A DNA stretch of 64,000 nt from an uncultured Clostridium sp. (GTDB lineage Bacteria > Bacillota > Clostridia > TANB77 > CAG-508). Positions 26,882 to 36,658 of the stretch are shown piece by piece (within the stretch, counting starts at the first letter, position 1; each line of letters starts with the position of its first letter). The translations under genes and the position numbers were made by a program. Location: the NCBI GenBank assembly GCA_947367845.1, contig CANBES010000003.1, positions 24,482-88,481 of the forward strand. Direction: 5' to 3'. Below the pieces are notes generated by a model, which saw only the letters and a list, made by a program, of their open reading frames with translations, was not told where the DNA came from and made no database searches.

Positions 26882-29800
26882 CTATTTAGTTTTCTTTTTA
26901 TCTAGAACTTCTCTTTTGATAAAGATTATTCCTGTTCCTAGAACTATTAGAGCCATAACTCCAATTACTACTGGCATTAAGAATGCTAAGTTGTCACCTG
27001 TATTTGGCACTACTACAAATGTCTCTGCCATATCATCATCTGCTTCTACTTTGTAGCCTGAACCTGGTACATAGTTTCCTGGTGTTGAGTTTTGTAATGT
27101 TCTTCCACCTGTTTTCTTTAATTCTATAACTTCTGTTTCATTGCTTAATTCTATGTCACTATTATTTATTGTTGTCAATACTTTTGTTGCTTTTAATTTT
27201 AGTGGATTTGTTAGGCTTTCTCCTGGTTCTAATGTTATTCTGTCTTCTTCTATTTTGTTTGTATATAATATTATTCTGTCTTTTATTTCTGAGTCTTGGC
27301 TTTCATATACTGAACTTGAAACTTCGTCTTTTATGTCGTTTATTTCTTTGTTTTGCCATTTATTTTCTTGGTTTATTGTTTCGTTCTCAGTATATGCCCA
27401 ACCTTTGTCTAAATAGTCTATTACTTTTGTTGGCATTATTACTACTGGTCTTCTTTCTGGTATTATTCCATATTTGTAGAAGCCTTCGTCTACGTACTCT
27501 AGCTCACTTGTATTTGTAACATTTATTTCGTATGTTATTTCTACTGTTGCACCTTGTGTTATTTCGTTGTCTAGTTCTAGTCTTGCCATTCCGCTTTCAT
27601 ATCCTGCGTTTGTGCCTTTTACTGGTCCTAGATATACAAGTTTGTTTTGCACTCCTGCTATTTTTCCGTCTTTTATTGTTGCGTCTTCTATTACTTGACC
27701 GTTTTGTAATGTTACTTTTAAGTTTCTGATTTCTTTATCTAGTTTAAAGCTTTGTACTGGTCTTTCTATTATTCCAAAGTCTACGTCTTTAATTAGATAT
27801 TGATATTGGTCTCCTGTTGATGCTGTGTATGCAGAGTCGTATTCTACTCCAACTCCGAAGTTTGGTGTGTTTGATTTCATTTTGTCTATTGTTGTTTTAG
27901 TGTCATGTCTTAGTGTTTTTATTTCTTCGTCTATTGCTAGTCTTGTGTTGTAGTCATCTGTTGCATCAGATAGTCTCTTGTCTACGTTTTTATACCATCT
28001 GTCTCCTTGGTGACTTGCTTGGTCAAATATTGTTGCTTTGTAGTCTTGTACTGTGTATTTTTCGTCTCCCCAAGTGTATGTTATTACATAGTTTCCTGGT
28101 ATAAATCCTTCGAATTCGAAGTCTCCGTTTTCGTTTGTTGTTGTTTTTACTGGTTGTATTTGTGCGTTTTCGTCTATTGTTGCAAGTTCTACTTCTACAT
28201 TTGGTATTCCAGCTTCGTTTTCGTCTAACTCTCCATTACCTTGTCTTATATTTTCTTTTTCTAGTTTTTCTTTTAATGCTTCGTCTTCAAATACTTTTCC
28301 TGTTAGCTTTCTTGCATGGTCTGCTACTTCTAGTTGTAGTGCTGGTGCGTGGTCTGTATCGTCTTCATATGTGTTTATATCTGTTGGGTCACAGCTTCCT
28401 GGGTTTGAGTTTTGGTCTATTCCTGCATATACTCCGTTTTCGTCAAATATTGAGTATGATGTTATTTCTGTTACATTGTCTAATGTTTCTCCTGAACCTA
28501 GTATTTGCTCTACTGCTTCTCTACTGAATTTGAATTGTACATATACGTCTTTAGCACTTTGTCTTTCTATTTCTCCAAGACTTTCTGTGTTTATAACCAT
28601 TTTTTTGTACTCATCATTGTAGTTTCCTAGTTGTGTTGCATTTAATTGTCCTGTTATTGTTCCTGCTTCATCTATTCCTGTTCCTACTACAATGTAGTCT
28701 TCTTCGTATCTGTTGTCATAGTATTCTGCAATTTCATTTACTTTTGCAATTAGATTACTTGAATTATTTTTTATTCCTATTCTGTATGTTATATATACTT
28801 TTAGCTCTCTGCTTTGGTCTAGCTCGTTTCTGTATTCATAGTCTGCTTTGTATATTGCTCTTGTGTATTTCATTTGTCCGTAGTTATTGCCAAATTTTAC
28901 ACCTACATTGAATCCGTCACCATATTCTCCTTGGTTTACAAATCTTTGCTCATATTCATAGATATGGTTGTATCCGTTTATGCTAAGTCTTACGTTTTTA
29001 ATGTCTTTTTTGATTGATAGGTCTGGTTGTTCTCTTCTATATAGACCTAAGTTGATGTTTGTTAGTTCTTCTGTTGCATTTTTTCTTATTTCTTCAGGTG
29101 TTTGGATTTTATTTAAATATCCATTGTATACGTTTCTTGTGTTTGCGTCTATTAGATATTTTTCAGCTGTGTTGTTTATTGGTGCTGTTGCTTCTGGATA
29201 TCCATATGTTGGGTTTCCTTCAAAGTTTAGTACACTATTAAGAACTGTTCCGTTTTCTTCGCTTGGCACTCTATCATATTTTATATCTAATTCTCCAGCT
29301 GTTCCATTTGCTTTATTGTTTGTTATTACTTGGAATTTGTTGTTGAATTGAGTTCTCATATCTCCTTCTGATGCTTTACTTGTGTTTGATGCTTTTAGGT
29401 CTCCTATGTCTACATTCTGATAACTCATTCCGTTGTAGATAAATTCTATGTAATATTTGTCTAAGTTTTCTATTAATACATCTACAAATTCATATTTTCC
29501 ATTTTCGTCTGTTGTTTTTGTGCTTATTATATTTCCGTTTACATCTTTTAAGTTTACTGTTACATTTGCTACTAGTTTGTCATTTCCGTCTGCTGTTTCT
29601 TCTCCTGGTGTATTGTATTTGTGGTTTCTTATTGCCTTCTTACCGTCTATCATATCTTCCCATACAAATCCAGAAAGTTTTATGAATTTTCTTTCATTTG
29701 GTGCATTTATGTTTGATGTAATATTTGGTAATACTGGTTTTTGCTCTGTTGTTTTAAATCCTTCTGTATATATTTCATATCCATAGTGTGGATTTTTTGT

Positions 29801-31012
29801 TTCATATGCTTTGTATTCTCCTATTAGTAGTTTGTCTAGTGTTATTTCTCCATTTGCATTTGTTGCAAATTCTGTTGCGTCTTCTCTGTTTTCTACATAT
29901 GTTATTTTTCCATCAGTTTCTTGTTTTATATATTTTCCTGTAACTGTGTTTTGGATTATAAATCCAACTCCGTCTAGTCTTAATTGTGTATCTTTGTCAT
30001 ATTTTATTACAACTAAATTTCCTTTTAAATTATATGTAACATTTAGTTCTACTGGCTCTTTTCTTTGAGATGGTTTTGCACTCATAAGTGTTTGGTAAGC
30101 AGTTGAATATATGTTTTTCCAAATCCATAAGTCTGCACCATATACGTTTACACTTTGTTCTCCTTTTAGTGTTATTGCTCCTGTTTCGAAGTCTTCTAAT
30201 GGTACTGATACATAGAAATCTTGTTGTGATTTTATTTGACTTGCACTTACTTCTTTACGTGTTGTTCCTTCATATACGCTATATACCGCTTCTTTTATTT
30301 CTCTTGTTCCACTAGATACTGTTATTTTATCTAGTTTCTCAAAATCCCATTTATATGGTCCTGTTACTACATATTTTGCATTGTTTCTTGTTTCTGCTAT
30401 AACTCTTATATTGTTTTTATTTGTTAAGTCTTTTAAGTCTGATTTTTTGTAGTTTGCTTTTGCTTCTTCCATTGTGAATATTTGGTTGTCATATGCTGTT
30501 AGTCCTAAATTTCCATTATGGGAAATGCTACAATTACTTGCCCAGTTTCTGTATGATGGATTAATTTTTCCTAACCAATCTTGTGCTTTTCTCCACATTG
30601 TTTTTTGTGTCTTTTGCATATTTTTGGCTACAAATGCATTTGTGTCGTTTGTATTTTGTATATTTGATGCATTATTAATAGCATATGCCATTAATATGTT
30701 GTCATCATTTGTTACTGTTCGTACTGGTTGCATATTTTTATTATACTCTGTTGCTTTATCTCCATCTATACTTATTTTTGTCATTATTTTGTAAACTTGA
30801 CCGTGTGCATAGTGTGTGTCCATTTGTAGACAGTATATATAGTTGTCTGTGTAGTGTTTATAATAATCTATTACTATTGGTGAACCACTTCTGTAATATG
30901 AATCCCAGTCTACACCTTGTGACCAGTTACCTGCTAGTGAAGTTGTGTTCATTCCTATTATTGCAATTATTGCTATTATACAAATTGCTAATATATTTTT
31001 TATTTTCTTCAT
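26882..31012 (-). CDS. Giant adhesin A3 (thioester-like, SdrD_B/Cna_B, PxTG)
   Basis: A 1376-residue secreted protein: signal peptide (about 1-28), then an N-terminal domain with YCLQMD (Cys) and KTQKTMWRKA (Gln, QxxxW), the two residues that form the internal thioester in Gram-positive adhesins. Next come SpaA/Cna_B (LDGVGFIIQNTVTGKYI, GEYKAYETKNPHYGYE) and SdrD_B-like domains (VWEDMIDGKKAIRNH, KVFEDEALKEKLEKENIRQG), and the sorting signal VPNTG with hydrophobic helix and basic tail (KREVLDKKK). It shares many blocks with A1 and A2 (for example REQPDLSIKKDIKNV). It follows B3 by 20 bases with AAGGAGG upstream. No frame break is seen. Confidence 0.88.
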   Translation of the reverse strand: MKKIKNILAICIIAIIAIIGMNTTSLAGNWSQGVDWDSYYRSGSPIVIDYYKHYTDNYIYCLQMDTHYAHGQVYKIMTKISIDGDKATEYNKNMQPVRTVTNDDNILMAYAINNASNIQNTNDTNAFVAKNMQKTQKTMWRKAQDWLGKINPSYRNWASNCSISHNGNLGLTAYDNQIFTMEEAKANYKKSDLKDLTNKNNIRVIAETRNNAKYVVTGPYKWDFEKLDKITVSSGTREIKEAVYSVYEGTTRKEVSASQIKSQQDFYVSVPLEDFETGAITLKGEQSVNVYGADLWIWKNIYSTAYQTLMSAKPSQRKEPVELNVTYNLKGNLVVIKYDKDTQLRLDGVGFIIQNTVTGKYIKQETDGKITYVENREDATEFATNANGEITLDKLLIGEYKAYETKNPHYGYEIYTEGFKTTEQKPVLPNITSNINAPNERKFIKLSGFVWEDMIDGKKAIRNHKYNTPGEETADGNDKLVANVTVNLKDVNGNIISTKTTDENGKYEFVDVLIENLDKYYIEFIYNGMSYQNVDIGDLKASNTSKASEGDMRTQFNNKFQVITNNKANGTAGELDIKYDRVPSEENGTVLNSVLNFEGNPTYGYPEATAPINNTAEKYLIDANTRNVYNGYLNKIQTPEEIRKNATEELTNINLGLYRREQPDLSIKKDIKNVRLSINGYNHIYEYEQRFVNQGEYGDGFNVGVKFGNNYGQMKYTRAIYKADYEYRNELDQSRELKVYITYRIGIKNNSSNLIAKVNEIAEYYDNRYEEDYIVVGTGIDEAGTITGQLNATQLGNYNDEYKKMVINTESLGEIERQSAKDVYVQFKFSREAVEQILGSGETLDNVTEITSYSIFDENGVYAGIDQNSNPGSCDPTDINTYEDDTDHAPALQLEVADHARKLTGKVFEDEALKEKLEKENIRQGNGELDENEAGIPNVEVELATIDENAQIQPVKTTTNENGDFEFEGFIPGNYVITYTWGDEKYTVQDYKATIFDQASHQGDRWYKNVDKRLSDATDDYNTRLAIDEEIKTLRHDTKTTIDKMKSNTPNFGVGVEYDSAYTASTGDQYQYLIKDVDFGIIERPVQSFKLDKEIRNLKVTLQNGQVIEDATIKDGKIAGVQNKLVYLGPVKGTNAGYESGMARLELDNEITQGATVEITYEINVTNTSELEYVDEGFYKYGIIPERRPVVIMPTKVIDYLDKGWAYTENETINQENKWQNKEINDIKDEVSSSVYESQDSEIKDRIILYTNKIEEDRITLEPGESLTNPLKLKATKVLTTINNSDIELSNETEVIELKKTGGRTLQNSTPGNYVPGSGYKVEADDDMAETFVVVPNTGDNLAFLMPVVIGVMALIVLGTGIIFIKREVLDKKKTK

Positions 31013-31032
31013 TTACTGTTTCCTCCTTTCGC

Positions 31033-34000
31033 CTATATTTTGAATTTCTTTATATTTATTTTTTCTTTTTTTATTAGAACTGCTATTGTTGCAAATACTG
31101 CTAATACAATTATTGCAATTATTACATATGTTACTCCACCTGTTCCAACACTTAGGATTACATCTGCTCTTCCTTGGTCATTTTCTGTTTCTACTTTGTT
31201 TGCTGGTGTAGAGTTTATGTCCGCTAGTCCTTGTTCGTTGTATGCTTCTGCTATTTCTGCTGTGTTTTCTACTGTTCCTGTATTTGTTGGTGACATTCTC
31301 TTTGTAAGTGTAAGTGTTACTTCTTTTGTCTCACCTGGTGCTATTCTTTCATTTGCTAAACTTGTTGTGTATAGTGTGTTTTCTGTTTGGTACCATGTTC
31401 CGTTTAGCTCAGAGTTGAATGTCATTCCTGTTGGTAAATAGTCTGCTACTTTTCTTGCATATCCACTTACTTCACCTTGGTTTGTTACTTTTATTTTGTA
31501 TTCTACTAGTACTGTTGTATCTGCTAATTGTTTTTTGTCTATTTCTGCTTTTGCTAGTGTTTCATTATTGTATTCGTTTACAAATGTTCCTTTTGAGTTT
31601 TGAACAATTACTTTGCTTACATATTTGTCTAATTTCATATCAAACATTTGTGATGTTACTAGTCCTAAGTTGATGTTTTCTATACTTCTGTTTGTTATTT
31701 TTATTATGTCTGTTGATGCTAATTTTTGTTGTTCTTCTCCTATTTTTAGGTCTTTTAGTATTGCATTTGAATTTTCTTCTTCACTTGCTCCTGTTACTTT
31801 GTATGTTGCTAGGGCATATTCTTTATTGTCATATTTGAATATTACTATATATTCTCCTGCTGTTAGGTTATTTAATAAATATCTACCTTCGTTGTCTGTT
31901 TTTGCTTCAAGCACTTTTCCGTCTTTGTCTTGTACTAGTTTATTTGTTCTTGCATTTAATAGTTGTACTGTTATGTCATTTAATGCTTTTTCGTTTTTCT
32001 CTTTTTTACCGTTTTGGTTTTCGTCTAGCCATGCTACTCCAGAAATTGTTCTGTCTCCATTTGCTATGTTTCCTTCTTCTGGTTTTATTACATTTGGTTG
32101 ATTGTTTTCTCCTCCATTTGTTTGTTCTACATCTTTTTCTATTATGTATGTTTGTTTTGCTACGGCTACTTCTTGTCCTGCAACTTCTACTGCACTTTCA
32201 ACTGTTACTTCTTGTGTTTCGTTTCTTGTTTCTGAATAATCTACAACTGCTTCTACTTCGATTATTCCTTCTGCGTTTCCTTCCATTGTACGTGTTATTG
32301 AAAATCTGTTTCCGTCTATTGATAGCACTTCTCCATTATAGCTGATTTTCTTTACTGTGAATTCGCTTGGTATTGTTGCTTTTGTTGTTGCATTTACTAT
32401 AACATCATCTTTGCTCATGTTAGATTTTACGTTTATTGTAAATTTGACTTCATCTCCTGATTTTAAGTATGATGTATTTTTGCTTGACGCTATTGACATT
32501 GTGATGTTTATTGGTGTTAATTTATCTTCTATTTCGTTTGAACGGTATGTATTTCTTCCTTCTGTTACATTTGCTGAGAATTTTATTGTGTTTGCTGTGT
32601 TGTTTTGGTCATTTATTTCACAAGAATATTCTAATACTTTTACTTCTCCTGGTTCTAGTTTTCCTATGTTTAATTGGTCTTTGTATTCTGGTGTTTCTTC
32701 TTGTAATTCTTGTTTTTCTGCTGTTCCGTTGTATTGGTACATTCCAACTACTTTAGCAAATTCTGGTAAGTTTGTGTTTACTACTACATTATTTTTTGAT
32801 TTGTCACTTGTGTTTTCTACTATTGTAAAGTAACGTACAAATCCACCTTTTGTGTATATTGGGTTATTATTTTTTGTTATCTTTTTAACTGTTACTCTTA
32901 AATCTGAGCTTTGTGTTCTTACTGTTATTTCGTTTGTTTGTTTTTCTAATTCCCCACATTTTACTGTTGTTTTGTTTGATAGTTCTGTGTCTTTTATGTC
33001 TTTGTTTATTCTTATTTCATATTCTTTTACTATTGTTTCTCCAACTTTTAGTAATTCTATTTTTGAATTATAGTTTGTTCCTGTTAGTTCTTTGTAATAC
33101 ACTGCTCCTGCATATTCAAAATCTTCTACTGGTTCTACAAGTGTTGCTCCTTCTGGAATTTTGCTTGATAATTCTACATTTTCTACATCTACTGAACCTG
33201 TGTTAGATACTCTAACTTTTAATTTTAACACTTCTCCTGCTCTTATTGTTGCACCATTTTCCACAGTTTCTCCACCAATTGTGGCAGATAAGCTTGTGTC
33301 TATTTCTGGTCCTATACCTGTATTTAATCTGATGTATGTAGAGTTTATTTTACTTGTGTCTTTTATTTGTTGTTTGTTGTATTCTACTTTGTAACCAATA
33401 TATGCTTCTTGGTCATATATTAGTTGTGCTGGTATTTCTACGTCATATTCAAATTTTATTTTTTCTCCAACTTCTTGTTCTTTTGCAACTATTAAGTAAC
33501 TTCTTACTTCTTGGATATTTTCAACTTCTTTTGTCCAACCATTTTCTGCTTTACTTATGTCACTTGTTGCATTTGCGTTTTTAGAGTAATATATTTCTGC
33601 TTTGTTTTCTTCTACTAATATGTTGCTTCTAATTATTGCGTTTAAGTTGTTTTCTAATTTTTCGTTGTTTAGGTTTAGTTCTCCATTTGTTGGAAATCTT
33701 CCTAGTATTGTTGTATTATTAATTGTTTCTTCTGTGTTGTTTATAACTTCTGATGTAACTCTAACTAATTTGTTTTCAGCTCCTACTTGTAAGCTTGTGT
33801 CTATTTTTGTTTCTTCACCAATTGTTTCGATGTTTAGTTCATTGATGCTGTTTATTGTTATTATTTCTTTTGGTGATATTACTTTTATTTCTTTTTCGTT
33901 TTGATATGTGTTTTCGTTATTTACTATTGTTGTTTTTATTGCTCTGTCTGCATTTGGAGCTTTTTTGTCTAGTTTCATATCTGCATTTATTACTAATAAT

Positions 34001-35004
34001 GCTCCTTCTATTCCTGCATCTCTATATGATGTTTGTTCTCCTTCGATGTCTATTGTTATTGTTCTTCCATTTACTTGGTAGTTTGCAATTTTTAATTCTT
34101 CATCATAAAGTAGGTTTATTGCATTTATTTTTAATTCTTCTACTTCTTCTGGTAATTCTAGTGTGACTTTTGGATTTTTGTATAGGTCACATTGGTTTCC
34201 ATTTGTTTTTAGTGTTAAGCTCATTTCTAAGTTATTTTCTATCATTGTTGATAAACTTGTTTTGTTTAATTCTAGTTTTGCTTCTGGTTTTGTGTCTAGC
34301 AAGTCCATTTCTAAATCACATTTTAGGTCGTTTAAATTTATTGTTTCTGTTAGTTTTTGTATTGGTTTTAATTGCTCTTGTGTATATCCTGTTTCTGCTT
34401 TTATTGCTTTTTGATTTTTTATTTCTAGTATTCCTGTTTTTTCTGGTTTTGTTGTTTCTATTTCTATTTTGTTTGGAAGGTCATCTTCATAGTCTATTAC
34501 AAATTCTTCTGCTCCATTTGTTTCTGTATTTTGGTCTATTATTATTTCTTTTTCTCCATATTTTATTGTTATACTTCCGTTTTTACCTAGCATTTCTAAC
34601 ATATTGTCTTTTCTTATTGTTGTTTGTTTGTAATATGTGCTGTTGTTTACTGGGTATGTTTCTTCACCGCTTATAAAGTTTTCTTCTGCATTTGTGATAT
34701 TTAATTTTTCAAGGTCTTCTGGGTTTGTTATTTCAATTTGGTAGTTTTCTTCATATGGTGTTTCTGCTTGTTCCCCTTGGTTTAAATACCCTTTGTATAT
34801 TTCTTTTGTCATTTGCACATTAAAAGAAACATCTTCACTGTTTTGCTCAAATGTTCTCATATTTGTTTCTTCTATTTTTTCTTCTTTGCTGTCATCTACG
34901 GCTTCAACTGCTTGAGAGATGTTAGCCCCTAAGAATAAAAAGTCACTTGATAATAGTATTGTGGCTATCATTAATATAATAAGTTTTTTCATTGTTTTTT
35001 TCAT
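31033..35004 (-). CDS. Giant surface protein B3 (DUF11-like and SdrD_B)
   Basis: A 1323-residue secreted protein with a signal sequence (about 5-30), several DUF11-like domains, an SdrD_B domain (ISGVAWLDENQNGKKEKNEK), a final DUF11-like domain (VLVEYKIKVTNQGEVSG), the motif RADVILSVGTG, a membrane helix and a Lys-rich tail. The ATG at 35004 is chosen because GGGAGGA precedes it; the frame is open a further seven codons. It is co-transcribed with A3 from a TTGAAA/TATAAT promoter. Like B1 and B2, the role is inferred from architecture (surface stalk or adhesion). Confidence 0.85.
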   Translation of the reverse strand: MKKTMKKLIILMIATILLSSDFLFLGANISQAVEAVDDSKEEKIEETNMRTFEQNSEDVSFNVQMTKEIYKGYLNQGEQAETPYEENYQIEITNPEDLEKLNITNAEENFISGEETYPVNNSTYYKQTTIRKDNMLEMLGKNGSITIKYGEKEIIIDQNTETNGAEEFVIDYEDDLPNKIEIETTKPEKTGILEIKNQKAIKAETGYTQEQLKPIQKLTETINLNDLKCDLEMDLLDTKPEAKLELNKTSLSTMIENNLEMSLTLKTNGNQCDLYKNPKVTLELPEEVEELKINAINLLYDEELKIANYQVNGRTITIDIEGEQTSYRDAGIEGALLVINADMKLDKKAPNADRAIKTTIVNNENTYQNEKEIKVISPKEIITINSINELNIETIGEETKIDTSLQVGAENKLVRVTSEVINNTEETINNTTILGRFPTNGELNLNNEKLENNLNAIIRSNILVEENKAEIYYSKNANATSDISKAENGWTKEVENIQEVRSYLIVAKEQEVGEKIKFEYDVEIPAQLIYDQEAYIGYKVEYNKQQIKDTSKINSTYIRLNTGIGPEIDTSLSATIGGETVENGATIRAGEVLKLKVRVSNTGSVDVENVELSSKIPEGATLVEPVEDFEYAGAVYYKELTGTNYNSKIELLKVGETIVKEYEIRINKDIKDTELSNKTTVKCGELEKQTNEITVRTQSSDLRVTVKKITKNNNPIYTKGGFVRYFTIVENTSDKSKNNVVVNTNLPEFAKVVGMYQYNGTAEKQELQEETPEYKDQLNIGKLEPGEVKVLEYSCEINDQNNTANTIKFSANVTEGRNTYRSNEIEDKLTPINITMSIASSKNTSYLKSGDEVKFTINVKSNMSKDDVIVNATTKATIPSEFTVKKISYNGEVLSIDGNRFSITRTMEGNAEGIIEVEAVVDYSETRNETQEVTVESAVEVAGQEVAVAKQTYIIEKDVEQTNGGENNQPNVIKPEEGNIANGDRTISGVAWLDENQNGKKEKNEKALNDITVQLLNARTNKLVQDKDGKVLEAKTDNEGRYLLNNLTAGEYIVIFKYDNKEYALATYKVTGASEEENSNAILKDLKIGEEQQKLASTDIIKITNRSIENINLGLVTSQMFDMKLDKYVSKVIVQNSKGTFVNEYNNETLAKAEIDKKQLADTTVLVEYKIKVTNQGEVSGYARKVADYLPTGMTFNSELNGTWYQTENTLYTTSLANERIAPGETKEVTLTLTKRMSPTNTGTVENTAEIAEAYNEQGLADINSTPANKVETENDQGRADVILSVGTGGVTYVIIAIIVLAVFATIAVLIKKEKINIKKFKI

Positions 35005-35099
35005 AAAAATATTCCTCCCATTCATATTTTTTATTATTGTATGTCCATTTTTTTATTTCTTTACAAAATTATATTTTATAAAAAATGTCTCTATTAATT

Positions 35100-35128
35100 A
35101 TTATACTCCATTTTTCCATATTTTTCAA
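35100..35128 (-). promoter_or_regulatory. Promoter of the B3-A3 operon
   Basis: TTGAAA and TATAAT separated by 17 bases, about 95 bases upstream of the B3 start. Confidence 0.75.
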
Positions 35129-35228
35129 GGTCTTTTGTGGATTTTCTTAACTTTTTATGTCAATTTTTCCAGCATTTTTTGTGTCTTTTTTTCTTTGTTT
35201 TGAATATATTTATTTAGAGGTGATTTTT

Positions 35229-35663
35229 TTGGATAATTTTAATATTGATGAGAATATGGTTAACAAGTTAAAAGGTATGATGGATAATGGTGAACTTTCT
35301 GATGTGATTTCGAAAATTCCTCCTGAAATGATACAAAATTTTTCTTCTATGATGAACAATAACGGAAATTCTAGTCAAGGTACTAGTTCTAATCATAATG
35401 GAAATACTAACGGAAATAATGGTTCTAGCGGTTTTGATTTTAGTAATATTGATATGAATACTATTATGAAGATGAAGTCTGTTATGGATAAGATGAATGC
35501 TAAAGATGACCCTAGAACAAATTTGCTTCGTTCTTTGAAACCTTATTTGAGAGATGAAAAAAAGGAAAAGCTTGATCAATATGCTAATTTAATGAATGTT
35601 GCAAAGGTTGCCGAGTTGTTTAAAAATGATAGCAAGGAGAATAATGGTAATGGTTTATCCTAA
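35229..35663 (+). CDS. Conserved unknown protein, Asn-rich middle
   Basis: A 144-residue cytoplasmic protein of no known function. The N-terminal half (NIDENMVNKLKGMMDNGELS) and the C-terminal half (DPRTNLLRSLKPYLRDEKKE) are helical and flank an Asn/Ser/Gly-rich linker. Related proteins occur in many Clostridia. Start: TTG at 35229 with AGAGGTG upstream; the frame is open further but without a ribosome site. It overlaps the next gene by about 14 bases, so the two are one operon. Confidence 0.72.
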   Translation: MDNFNIDENMVNKLKGMMDNGELSDVISKIPPEMIQNFSSMMNNNGNSSQGTSSNHNGNTNGNNGSSGFDFSNIDMNTIMKMKSVMDKMNAKDDPRTNLLRSLKPYLRDEKKEKLDQYANLMNVAKVAELFKNDSKENNGNGLS

Positions 35664-36027
35664 TTATTACTATCGTTATAATTATTATAATCGTAGACCA
35701 CAAAATTATAATTTTCAAACAAATACAGGAATTAGAGAAACAAAAGCTACAGAGCCTGAAATTGTAGATAAACCAATTGTAGAAAATGATAAAGATACTA
35801 GAACTGCTGAATTCCAAAAAAGAATATCATCTAAACGCAATTCTTTTGCCAATTTGAATTTTTCTAATTTGTTTTCTTCTAATTTAGAAGAACCTATTTT
35901 AGAAATTTTAGGCATTAAATTGTTTTTTGATGATATTCTTATTATTGGTTTGCTTTTTTTCTTATATAATGAAGGGGTCAAAGATGAGTTTTTGTTTATT
36001 ACTTTAATTTTGTTGCTTCTAGGCTAG
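35650..36027 (+). CDS. Small unknown membrane protein
   Basis: A 125-residue protein: a Tyr/Asn-rich N-terminus (YPNYYYRYNYYNRR), a charged middle and a hydrophobic C-terminal region (FFDDILIIGLLFFLYNEGVK). I cannot assign a function. AAGGAG lies before two ATGs (35644 and 35650); spacing favours 35650. It converges on minC, whose recoded stop lies only a few bases away. Confidence 0.68.
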   Translation: MVYPNYYYRYNYYNRRPQNYNFQTNTGIRETKATEPEIVDKPIVENDKDTRTAEFQKRISSKRNSFANLNFSNLFSSNLEEPILEILGIKLFFDDILIIGLLFFLYNEGVKDEFLFITLILLLLG

Positions 36028-36029
36028 TA

Positions 36030-36642
36030 TTATTCTATTATAATATTGTCTTCTACAATGCTTATGTATGCTTGTTTGTGCTGTGGTTCTTCGTCTCTGT
36101 TGATTTCTTTTACTATATTTGCAATTCTTATTTGCACAGCGTCAAATAGTCCGAGCTGATACTATTGCTTGTTTGTTTCCCTTTGCTCCAGCATGTGCCA
36201 AGCCTCTTAATGCTCCTAGTACTACTATATTATCTGATGCTACTACTTCTGCCCCTGAGTTTACATCTCCTAATATTACTAGGCTTCCTTCTGTTTCTAG
36301 CTTTTGCCCTGAACGAAGTGAACCCCTGTGGAATTTTGTTTCTGATACTGCTATTTTTCTTTCAAATGTTTTTCTAATGTTGTGTAGCCCTAGGCCTTTT
36401 GGGGATTCAAAACTTATTTCTACATCTATTGTTGATTTTATTAAGTCTTGTATTTCGTCTATTTCTTTATTTTTTAGGACTTTTCCAACTACTTTTATTG
36501 GCGTTTTTTCATCTTGATATAATTTTTTTAGGTCTGGCAATTTCTTTTTTAGCTTTGCTACTATTTCTTTTTGTTCCGCTTCTTCATTTAGTTTTATGAT
36601 TATTTCATTTTTTCTTAAATTAATACTAACACTATTTCTCAT
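36030..36642 (-). CDS. minC: Septum site-determining protein MinC, needs one +1 shift
   Basis: MinC blocks FtsZ ring formation away from midcell. Residues 1-100 form the FtsZ-binding N-domain; the C-terminal beta-helix shows GSLVILGDVNSGAEVVASDNIVVLGALRGLAHAGA. In the starting frame the protein ends two codons after a CGG at 36151-36153 (166 residues), cutting the beta-helix. A +1 shift there adds 40 residues, including AVQIRIANIV and a final IVEDNIIIE, which match the usual MinC end (TQLRIA..., ...GQIVIE); total 203 residues, normal for the family. It is the last gene of the mreBCD-PBP2 run. minD and minE are not adjacent. Confidence 0.88.
36150..36153 (-). other. +1 recoding site CGGA (minC)
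   Basis: Frame 0 reads TCA GCT CGG ACT ATT TGA. Skipping the C gives GCT GGA CTA TTT GAC GCT GTG CAA. Confidence 0.85.
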
Positions 36643-36658
36643 TTTAACATCCTTTCAA

